From: an uncultured Bacilli bacterium
Lineage (GTDB): Bacteria > Bacillota_I > Bacilli_A > RF39 > UBA660
Length of the DNA stretch: 35,580 bases
Direction of reading: 5' to 3'
Assembly: GCA_910579455.1 (NCBI GenBank)
Contig: CAJTUT010000011.1
Span: 1-35,580 of the forward strand
The position numbers were made by a program, and so were the translations under genes. Numbering within the stretch: position 1 is the stretch's first letter; every line of letters begins with the position of its first letter. Below are positions 7,211 through 14,964 of this stretch, piece by piece. Below the pieces are notes generated by a model that had not been told where the DNA came from, did no database searches, and saw only the letters and a program-made list of their open reading frames with translations.

Positions 7211-8727
7211 TTTACATCCTTCCTTATGATGTTTTTTAGTATTCCCCTCATGTAATCTACTTCCCTACTTCTTATAAATAAGATTCCTAATAGAAAAGCA
7301 GATATTAAGAACGTTATCACACCTTTTATTAATAATTCTATAACCCCATTTAGGACAATGAGATTTACTATTTGAGCAGTTACTAAGTAAGTAAATATAA
7401 TTGCTAGGGAATACTGGATTAATTTTATCAAATAGTCTTTGACACTTTCTTTAAAATAGTACTTATATAAAACAAAAGGTTCTATCCAAAGAGAGGTAGT
7501 AACAGTGGAAGTAATAGTTCCAATAAAGATTCCAATAATTCCAAGTTTAATTCCTAAAATGATGGATACTACTAAATTAATCATAGATTCTATTAGACAT
7601 TTATAACGGTCTGGATAAAACAGTCCCAGTGCCTCTTTAAAGGTAAGACAAGTTTTCCTAATTCCTTTTAAATAAAAGCAAATACAAATACATAATGTAA
7701 CAGAAAATTCAAATACATATTTTTTTCCTAACCATATTTCAATAAATGGGGATAGTAATAATAAAAGGCAAATAGTTAGAATCCCAAAAATAAAATAATT
7801 TAAGAAAAAGGTAGCATCAAATATTTCTTTTGCACGTTTTTTATCATCACTGGCTCCTAAGTTACCAACACTTGCAACAATGGCATTAAAGAATTGCGAA
7901 GTAACTGTTTCTAAGGCTGAAATAATCAATAAATAATTGGAATAAATTCCAACAGCAATTAATCCTACAAACTTTGATATTAAAATATTATCCGTAGAGT
8001 TAACAACCACTCCTCCTAATTTATGATAAAGCATGGCACCTACATTTTTTTTTATGGTTTTTAATTCCCTCTTAGGAAGTGGCTTGATTTTTTTATCTTT
8101 TAAATACGGATACATCTGATTCGCTTTTTTAGATACACATATATTTTCTATCCAAGTGAATAAAACCTGACAAATTAAATATAAAATATAATTTTTAGTT
8201 AAGAATAAAATAATAATCTGTACTACATTTAATAAGAAATAAAACCCATATCGGTAAATAGTTGCAATATACCTTTTTTGATCACAAATGATAAGGGATC
8301 TTTTATAAGAATAAAAGTAGGAGATTGATGTATTTAAAACAAACAATAAATATATAACATCTAAATTAGAAATATTGGGAACATCGCTAATCAAATATTT
8401 ATAGAATGGAAGAAATAAAATTCCTAAAATTAAGATGACTCCTCCTATAATATTATAAGACTTTTTATATAGGTTCATTAGGCTTTTTACTTTTTCTTGA
8501 TCCTTAATAGCAAGTGGCTTATAAAGACTAAATACTAAAGCAGAACCTACTCCTAACTCTACTAACGATAACATGGTAAGTAAATTAGTAAATAATCCAT
8601 TTAAACCTAGGTATTCTGTCGATAAAAACTTTACAAAAATAATTCTTGCAATAAAACTTATAAGCAAGCCAAAAACTTGTCCAATTAAAGCAACAACTAA
8701 ATTTTTAGCACTGTTTTTACTTCTCAT
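7207..8727 (-). CDS. oligosaccharide flippase (Wzx-like, MATE/MOP superfamily)
   Basis: A 506-residue integral membrane protein with about 12-14 predicted helices. The N-terminus is typical of polysaccharide flippases: NLVVALIGQVFGLLISFIARIIFV followed by LSTEYLGLNGLFTNLLTMLSLVELGVGSALVFSLYKPLA. The middle has the usual NSTDNILISKFVGLIAVGIYSNY segment. It should carry undecaprenyl-pyrophosphate-linked repeat units from the inner to the outer face of the membrane, for polymerisation by the Wzy-like protein encoded just upstream (11-base gap). The stop overlaps the vanZ-like start. Substrate is unknown. Confidence 0.93.
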   Translation of the reverse strand: MRSKNSAKNLVVALIGQVFGLLISFIARIIFVKFLSTEYLGLNGLFTNLLTMLSLVELGVGSALVFSLYKPLAIKDQEKVKSLMNLYKKSYNIIGGVILILGILFLPFYKYLISDVPNISNLDVIYLLFVLNTSISYFYSYKRSLIICDQKRYIATIYRYGFYFLLNVVQIIILFLTKNYILYLICQVLFTWIENICVSKKANQMYPYLKDKKIKPLPKRELKTIKKNVGAMLYHKLGGVVVNSTDNILISKFVGLIAVGIYSNYLLIISALETVTSQFFNAIVASVGNLGASDDKKRAKEIFDATFFLNYFIFGILTICLLLLLSPFIEIWLGKKYVFEFSVTLCICICFYLKGIRKTCLTFKEALGLFYPDRYKCLIESMINLVVSIILGIKLGIIGIFIGTITSTVTTSLWIEPFVLYKYYFKESVKDYLIKLIQYSLAIIFTYLVTAQIVNLIVLNGVIELLIKGVITFLISAFLLGILFIRSREVDYMRGILKNIIRKDVK

Positions 8728-8738
8728 AAAACACCTCC

Positions 8739-9824
8739 TTATTTTGCTTCATTATATATCTTACCAAAATACAGTAAAAATGCATTGGCAGATACTTTAT
8801 ATAAAAATGATTCTGAAAATCCATAAAATAGTAGAATGATAAATATAATAATTAAAATATAATTTTTTTCTCTATAAAGCTTTTTCATAATACTATAGAA
8901 ATTAAAGTACATAAAAATCAAAAATAATATTCCAAATCTTAATAAAATATTAATATATGAATTATCTAAAATTAAATACTTAGTTGTTACTACATCATTT
9001 CCTAATAAAGTAAGAGAATATGTATTTAAAAAGTAATGATTTAAGAATAAGCGGTTTGATAACATATGATTTAATTTTGCTAGAATATGATTATGAAAAC
9101 TAAATTTATAGGAAATAACAAATGATAAAATAGTTAGAAAAATAAATAAATTTTTTGATAGAAATTCACTCATCTTATTGCCTATTAATTTATTCTTAAA
9201 AAACTTATTAATAAAGATAACAACTATGCATAAAAAGATAACAATTAGATTTGTTCTACTATCTACAAATAGATAAATGAATAAACAGATAATGAAAGAG
9301 AAAATGTTAGGAAAAACTAAAGATTTATTCCTTTTTATATAAAATAAGTCCATACACATCATCATAAGATAAAGTCCTAACTTATTAGGATGACTAAATC
9401 CAAATGAGTTTCTTAAAATGCCTTCTCTATAAACTAATATATTATCTGTAAAGTTAAGAAAGTAACAAAGAATAACAAATAATACTAATATAAATTTAAA
9501 GGTGAGATCTTTTTTTATAAAATCTTCAAAGTTGATATCTTTAAAAGTAAGAATTAAGATAACTAGCTTCAACATATTTTTATCTTTAGAGTAATAGCAA
9601 GTAATAAGACTTAATGCTACCAAAAGAAGAGATAATAGAAGAGATTTCACTTTATAGTTTTTACTTTGAATAAGAAAGACTGTAAATAAAAGTGCAATTG
9701 AAATATATTCTAAATATCCTAAATAGTGATTAATAAATTTAACTTGAGTAAACATATCTGCAAGCACGATAAAAAAATAAGCACTATAAAATAACCAGGA
9801 TAATAGTTTTTTCTTTTTTATCAT
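8739..9824 (-). CDS. O-antigen/capsule polymerase-like membrane protein (Wzy-like)
   Basis: A 361-residue, very hydrophobic protein with about 10-11 membrane segments. The larger loop contains the common O-antigen ligase/polymerase feel: GILRNSFGFSHPNKLGLYLMMM, then FVDSRTNLI, and near the end DNSYINILLRFGILFLI. Wzy proteins join flipped repeat units into long chains on the outer face of the membrane. Primary sequence conservation in this group is poor, so the call rests on topology, the H/N-rich FSHPNKLG motif, the D-SR-T and DN-Y-LLR-G patterns, and its place between a GT4 and a flippase. AT content is very high even for this window. Confidence 0.82.
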   Translation of the reverse strand: MIKKKKLLSWLFYSAYFFIVLADMFTQVKFINHYLGYLEYISIALLFTVFLIQSKNYKVKSLLLSLLLVALSLITCYYSKDKNMLKLVILILTFKDINFEDFIKKDLTFKFILVLFVILCYFLNFTDNILVYREGILRNSFGFSHPNKLGLYLMMMCMDLFYIKRNKSLVFPNIFSFIICLFIYLFVDSRTNLIVIFLCIVVIFINKFFKNKLIGNKMSEFLSKNLFIFLTILSFVISYKFSFHNHILAKLNHMLSNRLFLNHYFLNTYSLTLLGNDVVTTKYLILDNSYINILLRFGILFLIFMYFNFYSIMKKLYREKNYILIIIFIILLFYGFSESFLYKVSANAFLLYFGKIYNEAK

Positions 9825-9849
9825 AAGTTTTTCTCCCCTCTTATATATT

Positions 9850-10938
9850 TTACTTATGAAAATATATTTTCTCTAGCTTTTTTGTTGCTGAATTAATATC
9901 ATATTGATGATTAATTACCTCCTGATATGCATCTTTTCTTTCCACTTTTTTAGACTTCATAATCTGTTTCGCCCAATAACTAGCAGGTTTTTCTAATGGA
10001 ATATATTGAATTAAATTACTTACGTTCGCTTCCTTAGGAACATTTGTAGAAACAATAGTGGGAAGTCCTGAAGCTTGTGACTCGATATTTACAATACCAA
10101 GTCCTTCATATCTAGATGGTAATAAAAAGAGATCCATAGCATTATAATAACGGTATACATCTGAAACAACTCCAACCATAATCACATTTTTTTCTAAATG
10201 ATAGTCTTTTATTTTTTCCTTCATCTTTTCTTCTAAATCGCCTGTACCAATGATCATTAATTGGGTATCCTTCTTTATTTTTTTACATTCTTTTAAGATA
10301 TCTAGTAAAAATAAAGGATTTTTTTGATAGGATATTCTCCCTACAAAACCAATCACAAATTGATTATCTACTTGATATTGGTTTCTTATATTTTTTCTTA
10401 TATGTTCCTGAAATTTAAATTTTTCAACATCAATGCCATTAGGTATAATCTCATATTTCTTACTTTTTACTACTTTTCTAGAGAATAACCATTCTGCTGC
10501 ACCTTTAGAACACGCTAAATAATCTGTTGCAAGATAATCAAATAATTTTTTCAAGAGATGGTTTAAGAATACTTTATACCATTTATTAGAACCAACTCCA
10601 TCATTATGAGAATGGATTATGATTTTTTTAACACCACATACTTTTGCTACCATACATTCAATAATTCTAGAGATATAATCTCCATTAACATGAATGACGT
10701 CATACTTATTATTCTTTAATATCTCGTATTCTCTTTTGGCTCTTTTAAAAATATTTTTAGTAGAACCAATAACATGAGTAGTAACTTTTTTACCACTTAT
10801 ATAAATACTATTTTTCACAATAAATGTCATCAACTCTGTATCCACCTTGTTACTAAAACTACTGTTATAGTTTGATATCATTTTACTAATTCCATCTGAC
10901 GTTAATTGCGAATTAAATATCAATACCTTTATTTTCAT
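9850..10938 (-). CDS. glycosyltransferase family 4
   Basis: A retaining GT-B glycosyltransferase (362 residues) working at the cytosolic face on a lipid-linked acceptor. The C-terminal half is clear GT4: VIGFVGRISYQKNPLFLLDI, LMIIGTGDLEEKM, then VYRYYNAMDLFLLPSRYEGLG and VNIESQASGLPTIVS (E-x7-E nucleotide-sugar binding motif region). The N-terminal domain has IHVNGDYISR and IIHSHNDGVGSNKW. Donor and acceptor cannot be deduced. Start choice: the longest frame begins at a GTG (10947) that directly abuts the ribosome site. The ATG at 10938 is placed properly behind AAAGGGTG and gives the usual MKIKVLIF opening. Confidence 0.93.
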   Translation of the reverse strand: MKIKVLIFNSQLTSDGISKMISNYNSSFSNKVDTELMTFIVKNSIYISGKKVTTHVIGSTKNIFKRAKREYEILKNNKYDVIHVNGDYISRIIECMVAKVCGVKKIIIHSHNDGVGSNKWYKVFLNHLLKKLFDYLATDYLACSKGAAEWLFSRKVVKSKKYEIIPNGIDVEKFKFQEHIRKNIRNQYQVDNQFVIGFVGRISYQKNPLFLLDILKECKKIKKDTQLMIIGTGDLEEKMKEKIKDYHLEKNVIMVGVVSDVYRYYNAMDLFLLPSRYEGLGIVNIESQASGLPTIVSTNVPKEANVSNLIQYIPLEKPASYWAKQIMKSKKVERKDAYQEVINHQYDINSATKKLEKIYFHK

Positions 10939-10952
10939 TATTTTCACCCTTT

Positions 10953-11768
10953 TTATAATTCAGTAAAATGATGATTCTTATCTTTTGGTTCTTTCATATA
11001 ATCACCATATAATTGTGTAAGTACCAGGTCATAGTTCTTCGGGCCTGTTAGTTCTAATCCTTCAAATGAATATTTTCCTATCTCTTCATATATTTGTCTA
11101 GGAAACATTTCTTTAAATTTATAAGCTCCCATAAAATTAACTACATAATCAGAATCATCGTATTGGTATTTTTTTAGGTTTTTATCGATTTTTTCTAAAC
11201 ATGAATGGTTATTTAGTAATTTTTCAAACTGACATATTTTTCCTATTATCATCAAAATTTTTTCATGAAGTGGTCTTCCTTTAATTCTTTGATTTGTGAT
11301 GGTGGAAAATTGGGAATATTTTAGTAATAATCTAGAATATAATAATTTTAACATGTGAAACTTTCTAATAATAAAATTTCTAGGCATACCATCTAATGGA
11401 AATATATCAATCCAAGCATTTTGCATTCTCTCTATTTTTGCAGTTTTATTTTTAACTTTGACCTTTTTATTTTCTACTTTTGCTACATAATTTGAAATAT
11501 AATCTTTTTCCCCTTTATGTTCTTTAAAGTAATCTATTTTTAAATCATCACTTAAATATTGGTCTGCAATAGAAAGAAACTTTTCATAGTCTTGTCTTTT
11601 CATCCCGATATCAATATCATCATCCCATGGAATAAAACCTTTATGCCTAACTGCTCCTAATAAAGTTCCTCCCATTAAGTAATATCTAATATTGTTCTCA
11701 TTACAAATTTTAATGATTTCTTTTAACATTTCTAATTCTACTAATTGTAACTGTCTTAGCTTGTTCAT
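10953..11768 (-). CDS. LicD family phosphotransferase
   Basis: A 271-residue protein with the LicD signature near the N-terminus: YLMGGTLLGAVRHKGF followed by IPWDDDIDIGMKRQDYEKFL. The DDDID cluster (about 53-57) is the metal and nucleotide-binding centre of this nucleotidyltransferase-fold family. LicD enzymes move phosphocholine or related phospho-alcohols (for example from CDP-choline) to sugars of teichoic acids and capsules. Here the gene sits between GT2 and GT4 genes, four bases after GT2, which suggests that the surface glycan carries a phospho-substituent. No choline uptake or activation genes (licA/B/C) are in the window, so choline itself is not shown. Confidence 0.93.
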   Translation of the reverse strand: MNKLRQLQLVELEMLKEIIKICNENNIRYYLMGGTLLGAVRHKGFIPWDDDIDIGMKRQDYEKFLSIADQYLSDDLKIDYFKEHKGEKDYISNYVAKVENKKVKVKNKTAKIERMQNAWIDIFPLDGMPRNFIIRKFHMLKLLYSRLLLKYSQFSTITNQRIKGRPLHEKILMIIGKICQFEKLLNNHSCLEKIDKNLKKYQYDDSDYVVNFMGAYKFKEMFPRQIYEEIGKYSFEGLELTGPKNYDLVLTQLYGDYMKEPKDKNHHFTEL

Positions 11769-11772
11769 AATA

Positions 11773-12615
11773 TCACATCTTCCCCATTTTCATTCCAATT
11801 AGTCTTGCTGCCATATCAAATGGATATCTAAATAATAATAAAAACCTTTTTTCTTCTAATATTCTTTTTAGAATATATTTAGCCATAGAAGCTCCAGACT
11901 CTGTAGTTCCATATTGATCTAGATATCTATTCTGTTTAAAAAACTTTCCTGTTAATTTATATCTATCATATATTTGCTTTAAAGTAAACTTATGGGAGTG
12001 ATAACAGATAGCATCCGAACAGTATTTTACACAGTAGCCTTTCATAACAATTTTATAAGTGATATACATATCCTCACTAATAGGCAATCTTTTATGATCA
12101 TACCCTTCTACTTCCCTAAATACTTTAGTACTAATAGCACCCGCTGCATCTGAAAAGAAAAAGGTCTTTAGTCCAAGTCTAGAGATATCTCTCTTAGATA
12201 CGATTCTATCCTGATTTGGATAATTATTTTCTCTCGTATATTTCTCAATATTATTATATTTAGAAATCTGTCTTGCATAGGTTGCTTCTATATTATTTTT
12301 ACTAATATCTTTTGTTAAATGGTATAGAAACAACTCATCTTCTATTGCTACATCCTGAGTAATAAATACTAAAATATCAGCATTACTTTTTAATGCCTCT
12401 TCTTCTCTAGATAAACTATGTGAAAAATTTTCCTTTTTTATTTTGGAATAATATCGTTTATGTTTTTTTAAATATTGTTCTGTTTGATCAGTTGATTCCG
12501 TTAATACATATCTTATCTTGTCTATTTTAACCTTTTTCTGAGTTCTTAAAGAGAGATCTAATTTTCCAATATATTGTTCTGCATTATAAAGTGGACATAT
12601 CACATCTATTTTCAT
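11773..12615 (-). CDS. glycosyltransferase family 2
   Basis: Inverting GT-A glycosyltransferase, 280 residues. The N-terminus MKIDVICPLYNAEQYI is the nucleotide-binding strand of GT2 enzymes. ILVFITQDVAIEDE takes the place of the DXD metal motif, as in rhamnosyltransferase-like GT2 proteins, and GYDHKRLPISEDMYITYKI carries the ED pair that provides the general base. The C-terminal part (TTESGASMAKYILKR, FRYPFDMAARLIGMKMG) is amphipathic and may bind the membrane. Start choice: the longest frame begins at GTG 12624, which is inside the ribosome site AAGGGGTG. The ATG at 12615 lies about eight bases downstream of it. It is the first gene after the hairpin at 12636-12665. Confidence 0.9.
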   Translation of the reverse strand: MKIDVICPLYNAEQYIGKLDLSLRTQKKVKIDKIRYVLTESTDQTEQYLKKHKRYYSKIKKENFSHSLSREEEALKSNADILVFITQDVAIEDELFLYHLTKDISKNNIEATYARQISKYNNIEKYTRENNYPNQDRIVSKRDISRLGLKTFFFSDAAGAISTKVFREVEGYDHKRLPISEDMYITYKIVMKGYCVKYCSDAICYHSHKFTLKQIYDRYKLTGKFFKQNRYLDQYGTTESGASMAKYILKRILEEKRFLLLFRYPFDMAARLIGMKMGKM

Positions 12616-12635
12616 AAAAAACACCCCTTTTTAAT

Positions 12636-12665
12636 AAAAGACTATACAAACAGGGTATAGTCTTT
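12636..12665 (-). terminator. hairpin after the first gene of the glycan operon (attenuator-like)
   Basis: Perfect 12-base inverted repeat: AAAAGACTATAC (12636-12647) and GTATAGTCTTTT (12654-12665), with a loop of six bases. Short T runs flank it on both strands. It lies in the 85-base gap between the phosphoglycosyl transferase gene and the GT2 gene, and no promoter was seen between it and GT2. It could therefore attenuate transcription of the rest of the operon. Confidence 0.75.
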
Positions 12666-12700
12666 TTGCATATTTTTACCCCTAATATTTATTCTTTTTG

Positions 12701-13381
12701 TTACTTTGCATCTTTTCCAAATAATACCACGCCAAAGGTTTTCACAAATATCTGAAAATCTAACCATAAGGAATAATTTTTAGAATAGTATCTTTCTAAT
12801 TCCAATCTCTTTTGAAAGGTAGTATTACTTCTACCACTTACTTGCCAGTACCCTGTAAGACCTGGTTTTGTCTTTATAATGTCGTCATAAAATATTCCAA
12901 TATCTTCCCTTTCTCTGGGTAAGTATGGTCTATTCCCAATAAAGGACATATCTCCTTTTAGAATGTTAATTACTTGTGGAAACTCATCAATTGAATATTT
13001 TCTAATAAACTTTCCTACTTTGGTAATTCTAGGATCCTTTTTTAATTTTTTATTTAATTGATATTCTTTTGCCAACTCCTTATTATTTTCCAATAATTCA
13101 AATAATACTTGATCTGCATTGGGAATCATAGAACGAAATTTATATAATTTAAAGATTTTCCCATTCTTACCAATTCTCTCTTGAGTAAAAAATATTGACT
13201 GTGTATCTTTTATCAAAAGAGATGCTATTTTAATTCCTATTATCATTGGAATTAGGAATAGACATGCGATTAAGGCAACTATAACATCAAAAATCCTTTT
13301 TATTCCCTCATAAAGATAGTTTACTTTCTCTTTCTCAACAGTTCTTTCAATTGCTACTACCACATTTTCTGCTTGATTCAT
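12701..13381 (-). CDS. undecaprenyl-phosphate sugar-1-phosphate transferase (monotopic PGT)
   Basis: A 226-residue enzyme that should start repeat-unit synthesis by moving a sugar-1-phosphate from a nucleotide sugar to undecaprenyl phosphate at the cytosolic face. It has one hydrophobic re-entrant segment (about 28-52, FDVIVALIACLFLIPMIIG) and the standard family motifs: FFTQERIGKNGKIFKLYKFR, RKYSIDEFPQ with the catalytic Asp-Glu pair, NILKGDMSFIGNRP, and KPGLTGYWQVSGRS. It is the short form (WcaJ/WbaP C-terminal domain or PglC type) without the extra N-terminal four-helix part. It is the first gene of the polysaccharide operon, behind a near-consensus promoter. Confidence 0.95.
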   Translation of the reverse strand: MNQAENVVVAIERTVEKEKVNYLYEGIKRIFDVIVALIACLFLIPMIIGIKIASLLIKDTQSIFFTQERIGKNGKIFKLYKFRSMIPNADQVLFELLENNKELAKEYQLNKKLKKDPRITKVGKFIRKYSIDEFPQVINILKGDMSFIGNRPYLPREREDIGIFYDDIIKTKPGLTGYWQVSGRSNTTFQKRLELERYYSKNYSLWLDFQIFVKTFGVVLFGKDAK

Positions 13382-13415
13382 ATTAACCGTTCCCCCCTTT
13401 AGTTAATTTTGTCAT

Positions 13416-13444
13416 ATTATAACATAAACTCCTTTATTTGTAAA
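13416..13444 (-). promoter_or_regulatory. promoter of the polysaccharide operon
   Basis: On the minus strand: -35 TTTACA (13444-13439), 17-base spacer, -10 TATAAT (13421-13416) preceded by TG one base upstream (extended -10). This is one of the best sigma-A promoters in the window. It lies about 35 bases before the ATG of the first gene, whose ribosome site is AAAGGGGGGAA. Confidence 0.85.
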
Positions 13445-13463
13445 GAAAATCTTACTAGGAAAA

Positions 13464-13488
13464 TGAAAAAAGTACAATATTGTACTTT
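13464..13488 (-). terminator. terminator of the lysozyme-like protein gene
   Basis: The palindrome AAAAGTACAATATTGTACTTTT ends in a T run on the minus strand. It sits immediately after the TAA of the lysozyme-like gene and separates that unit from the polysaccharide operon promoter. Confidence 0.88.
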
Positions 13489-14723
13489 TATCTATTCTTA
13501 CTTTTTATCTTTTGCTTTTGCCCTTCATCTACTAAAGGATAGTATGCATTGGGATCTTTTTGTAAATTATTATAAAATGGTTGTACTTCACTAGTCCATC
13601 CGGCAGCTCCTTCTTTACTACAGTATCTGGCAGCCATTTCAGCAATAGATTGACCTCTATAATGGCATAGTGTAATCATATGTTCTATAATACCCTGTTC
13701 CATATTAGGATAGGAATAATATTCTCCATCCAATCTTCTCTTAGATCCTGGATTATGCTTTACTGTGGCAATCGGCTGTTTATAACGTCCTGATTCTAAT
13801 AATTCAATTGCCAAAGCTTTATTAGCATCGATTTTATATAATTTTGCATAATGTCTCACCATTTGCCTATATGTCTTTTTCTTTTTATAGTTATACTTTC
13901 TTAAACTTCCATATTTTTTTTGATAAGTATATAAGGAATCATTAATACCTTTCACTGTATTCAATATTTTGAATTCTAATTTTTGATTATCAATTTTTGT
14001 ATTTAGAGACTTATAAGATAAAAGTTTTGTTTTCTTTGCTACAATTTTTCTAACCTTTTTTACATTTAAATTATATACTCGAGCATAATAATTAATCATT
14101 TTCGTTCTTTTCTTCTCTTCTTGATACTCTTCTTCAGTATGTTCTTCTTCAAACCCCTTGTTAATTGTAATTTTCAAGGGTTGTTCTACTTTTGGATTTT
14201 CTTTGACTAATGAATAATTATCTATCTTCATTACCTGCTCAGTATTCACTTCTAAGTCTTTTATATGAGAAGATGCAGAAGTAGCAGTTGATAGTGTTGT
14301 TGCCTCTTCTTCTACTCTCTCAGAACTAGTCATACTTGCTATTGCAATAGTTCCTATTAAAAAGGCCTTTTTAATAGTTTTTGAGAGAATTAATATTTTA
14401 TTTAAAATAGGGTTTTTTTTATTTTTAACCTTTTTTCTTATTTTCTCTTTTGACTTTTTCATCTTCAGTACCTTAGAAAGTATCCCGTCTAATCCTTGCT
14501 CTCCCTTTGTTGAATTATTCATCGCACTAACTAGTATTTTTGATAGATATTTTCGAATCATTGTTGGATCTACATTTTGTAAATAAGAAGGTACTCCGTT
14601 TGTAAAATCACCCGCTAATATGTTTCCTATTAAATCTAATGATTTACTTTTTCCATATTTATGTTTATAGGAACTAATATATTTTAGTATCAAATATTCA
14701 TAATCTATTTGTTGTTTTTCCAT
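13488..14723 (-). CDS. membrane-anchored lysozyme/transglycosylase-like protein
   Basis: A 411-residue protein. A 105-residue cytosolic N-terminal region (helical, then very Lys-rich) precedes a hydrophobic segment (about 106-130, ILSKTIKKAFLIGTIAIASM). An acidic, Ser/Thr-rich linker and an extracellular C-terminal domain follow. The C-terminal part (about 285-395) looks like a lysozyme-fold wall hydrolase: YAKLYKIDANKALAIELLES with candidate catalytic Glu307 or Glu310, HNPGSKRRL, then YSYPNMEQGIIEHM and CHYRGQSIAEMAARYC, and WTSEVQPFYNNL. An earlier segment, YYARVYNLNVKKVRKIVAKK (212-231), repeats the YAKLYKID helix motif but without the Glu. The likely role is cleavage or binding of peptidoglycan glycan strands, placed between the division cluster and the glycan operon. 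Catalytic activity is inferred, not shown. Confidence 0.7.
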   Translation of the reverse strand: MEKQQIDYEYLILKYISSYKHKYGKSKSLDLIGNILAGDFTNGVPSYLQNVDPTMIRKYLSKILVSAMNNSTKGEQGLDGILSKVLKMKKSKEKIRKKVKNKKNPILNKILILSKTIKKAFLIGTIAIASMTSSERVEEEATTLSTATSASSHIKDLEVNTEQVMKIDNYSLVKENPKVEQPLKITINKGFEEEHTEEEYQEEKKRTKMINYYARVYNLNVKKVRKIVAKKTKLLSYKSLNTKIDNQKLEFKILNTVKGINDSLYTYQKKYGSLRKYNYKKKKTYRQMVRHYAKLYKIDANKALAIELLESGRYKQPIATVKHNPGSKRRLDGEYYSYPNMEQGIIEHMITLCHYRGQSIAEMAARYCSKEGAAGWTSEVQPFYNNLQKDPNAYYPLVDEGQKQKIKSKNR

Positions 14724-14747
14724 AATATCCCCCTTTTTATGGTGGAT

Positions 14748-14776
14748 ATTATATCATAAATCGTTAAAAAAAGCAA
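14748..14776 (-). promoter_or_regulatory. promoter of the lysozyme-like protein gene
   Basis: Minus strand: -35 TTGCTT (14776-14771), 17-base spacer, perfect -10 TATAAT (14753-14748) with TGA just upstream (extended -10). It lies between the 31-residue peptide gene and the lysozyme-like gene. Confidence 0.7.
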
Positions 14777-14790
14777 GAGATTGAGATTAT

Positions 14791-14886
14791 TTAATTCATA
14801 TTATCACAATCTTTTGCTAATTTTATAGAACAAAATATAAATAATGTAAAAACCAATAATATAATTAATAGTATTGCTTGTATCAT
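14791..14886 (-). CDS. 31-residue single-span membrane peptide
   Basis: ATG at 14886 to TAA at 14791 encodes 31 residues. A hydrophobic stretch of about 19 residues (AILLIILLVFTLFIFC, residues 4-19, plus S-I) is followed by a short polar tail KLAKDCDNMN. It has a strong ribosome site (GAAGGAGA, seven bases before the ATG) and a near-perfect promoter just 30 bases upstream, so it is much better supported than a chance frame. It has two Cys, one at the membrane edge and one in the tail. No family recognised. Small spans like this often modulate a larger membrane protein, and the neighbours are wall enzymes, but the role is unknown. Confidence 0.75.
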   Translation of the reverse strand: MIQAILLIILLVFTLFIFCSIKLAKDCDNMN

Positions 14887-14915
14887 ATGGATGTCTCCTT
14901 CTATCTTATATATCC

Positions 14916-14944
14916 ATTATATCATCTGTTTTTTTTATTTACAA
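14916..14944 (-). promoter_or_regulatory. promoter of the 31-residue membrane peptide gene
   Basis: Minus strand: -35 TTGTAA (14944-14939), 17-base spacer, -10 TATAAT (14921-14916) with a TGA extended element. The predicted transcript start would lie about 20-25 bases before the ATG at 14886. Confidence 0.8.
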
Positions 14945-14964
14945 CAAATTTTCCAATATTTATT

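Noticed and set aside
13409..13594. 61-residue plus-strand frame across the glycan operon promoter
   Set aside because: Overlaps a clear promoter and terminator on the other strand and enters the lysozyme-like gene antisense; no ribosome site.
13488..14723. Toxin or phage endolysin
   Set aside because: The membrane anchor, large cytosolic head and own promoter next to division genes fit a resident wall protein better; no holin or phage genes nearby.
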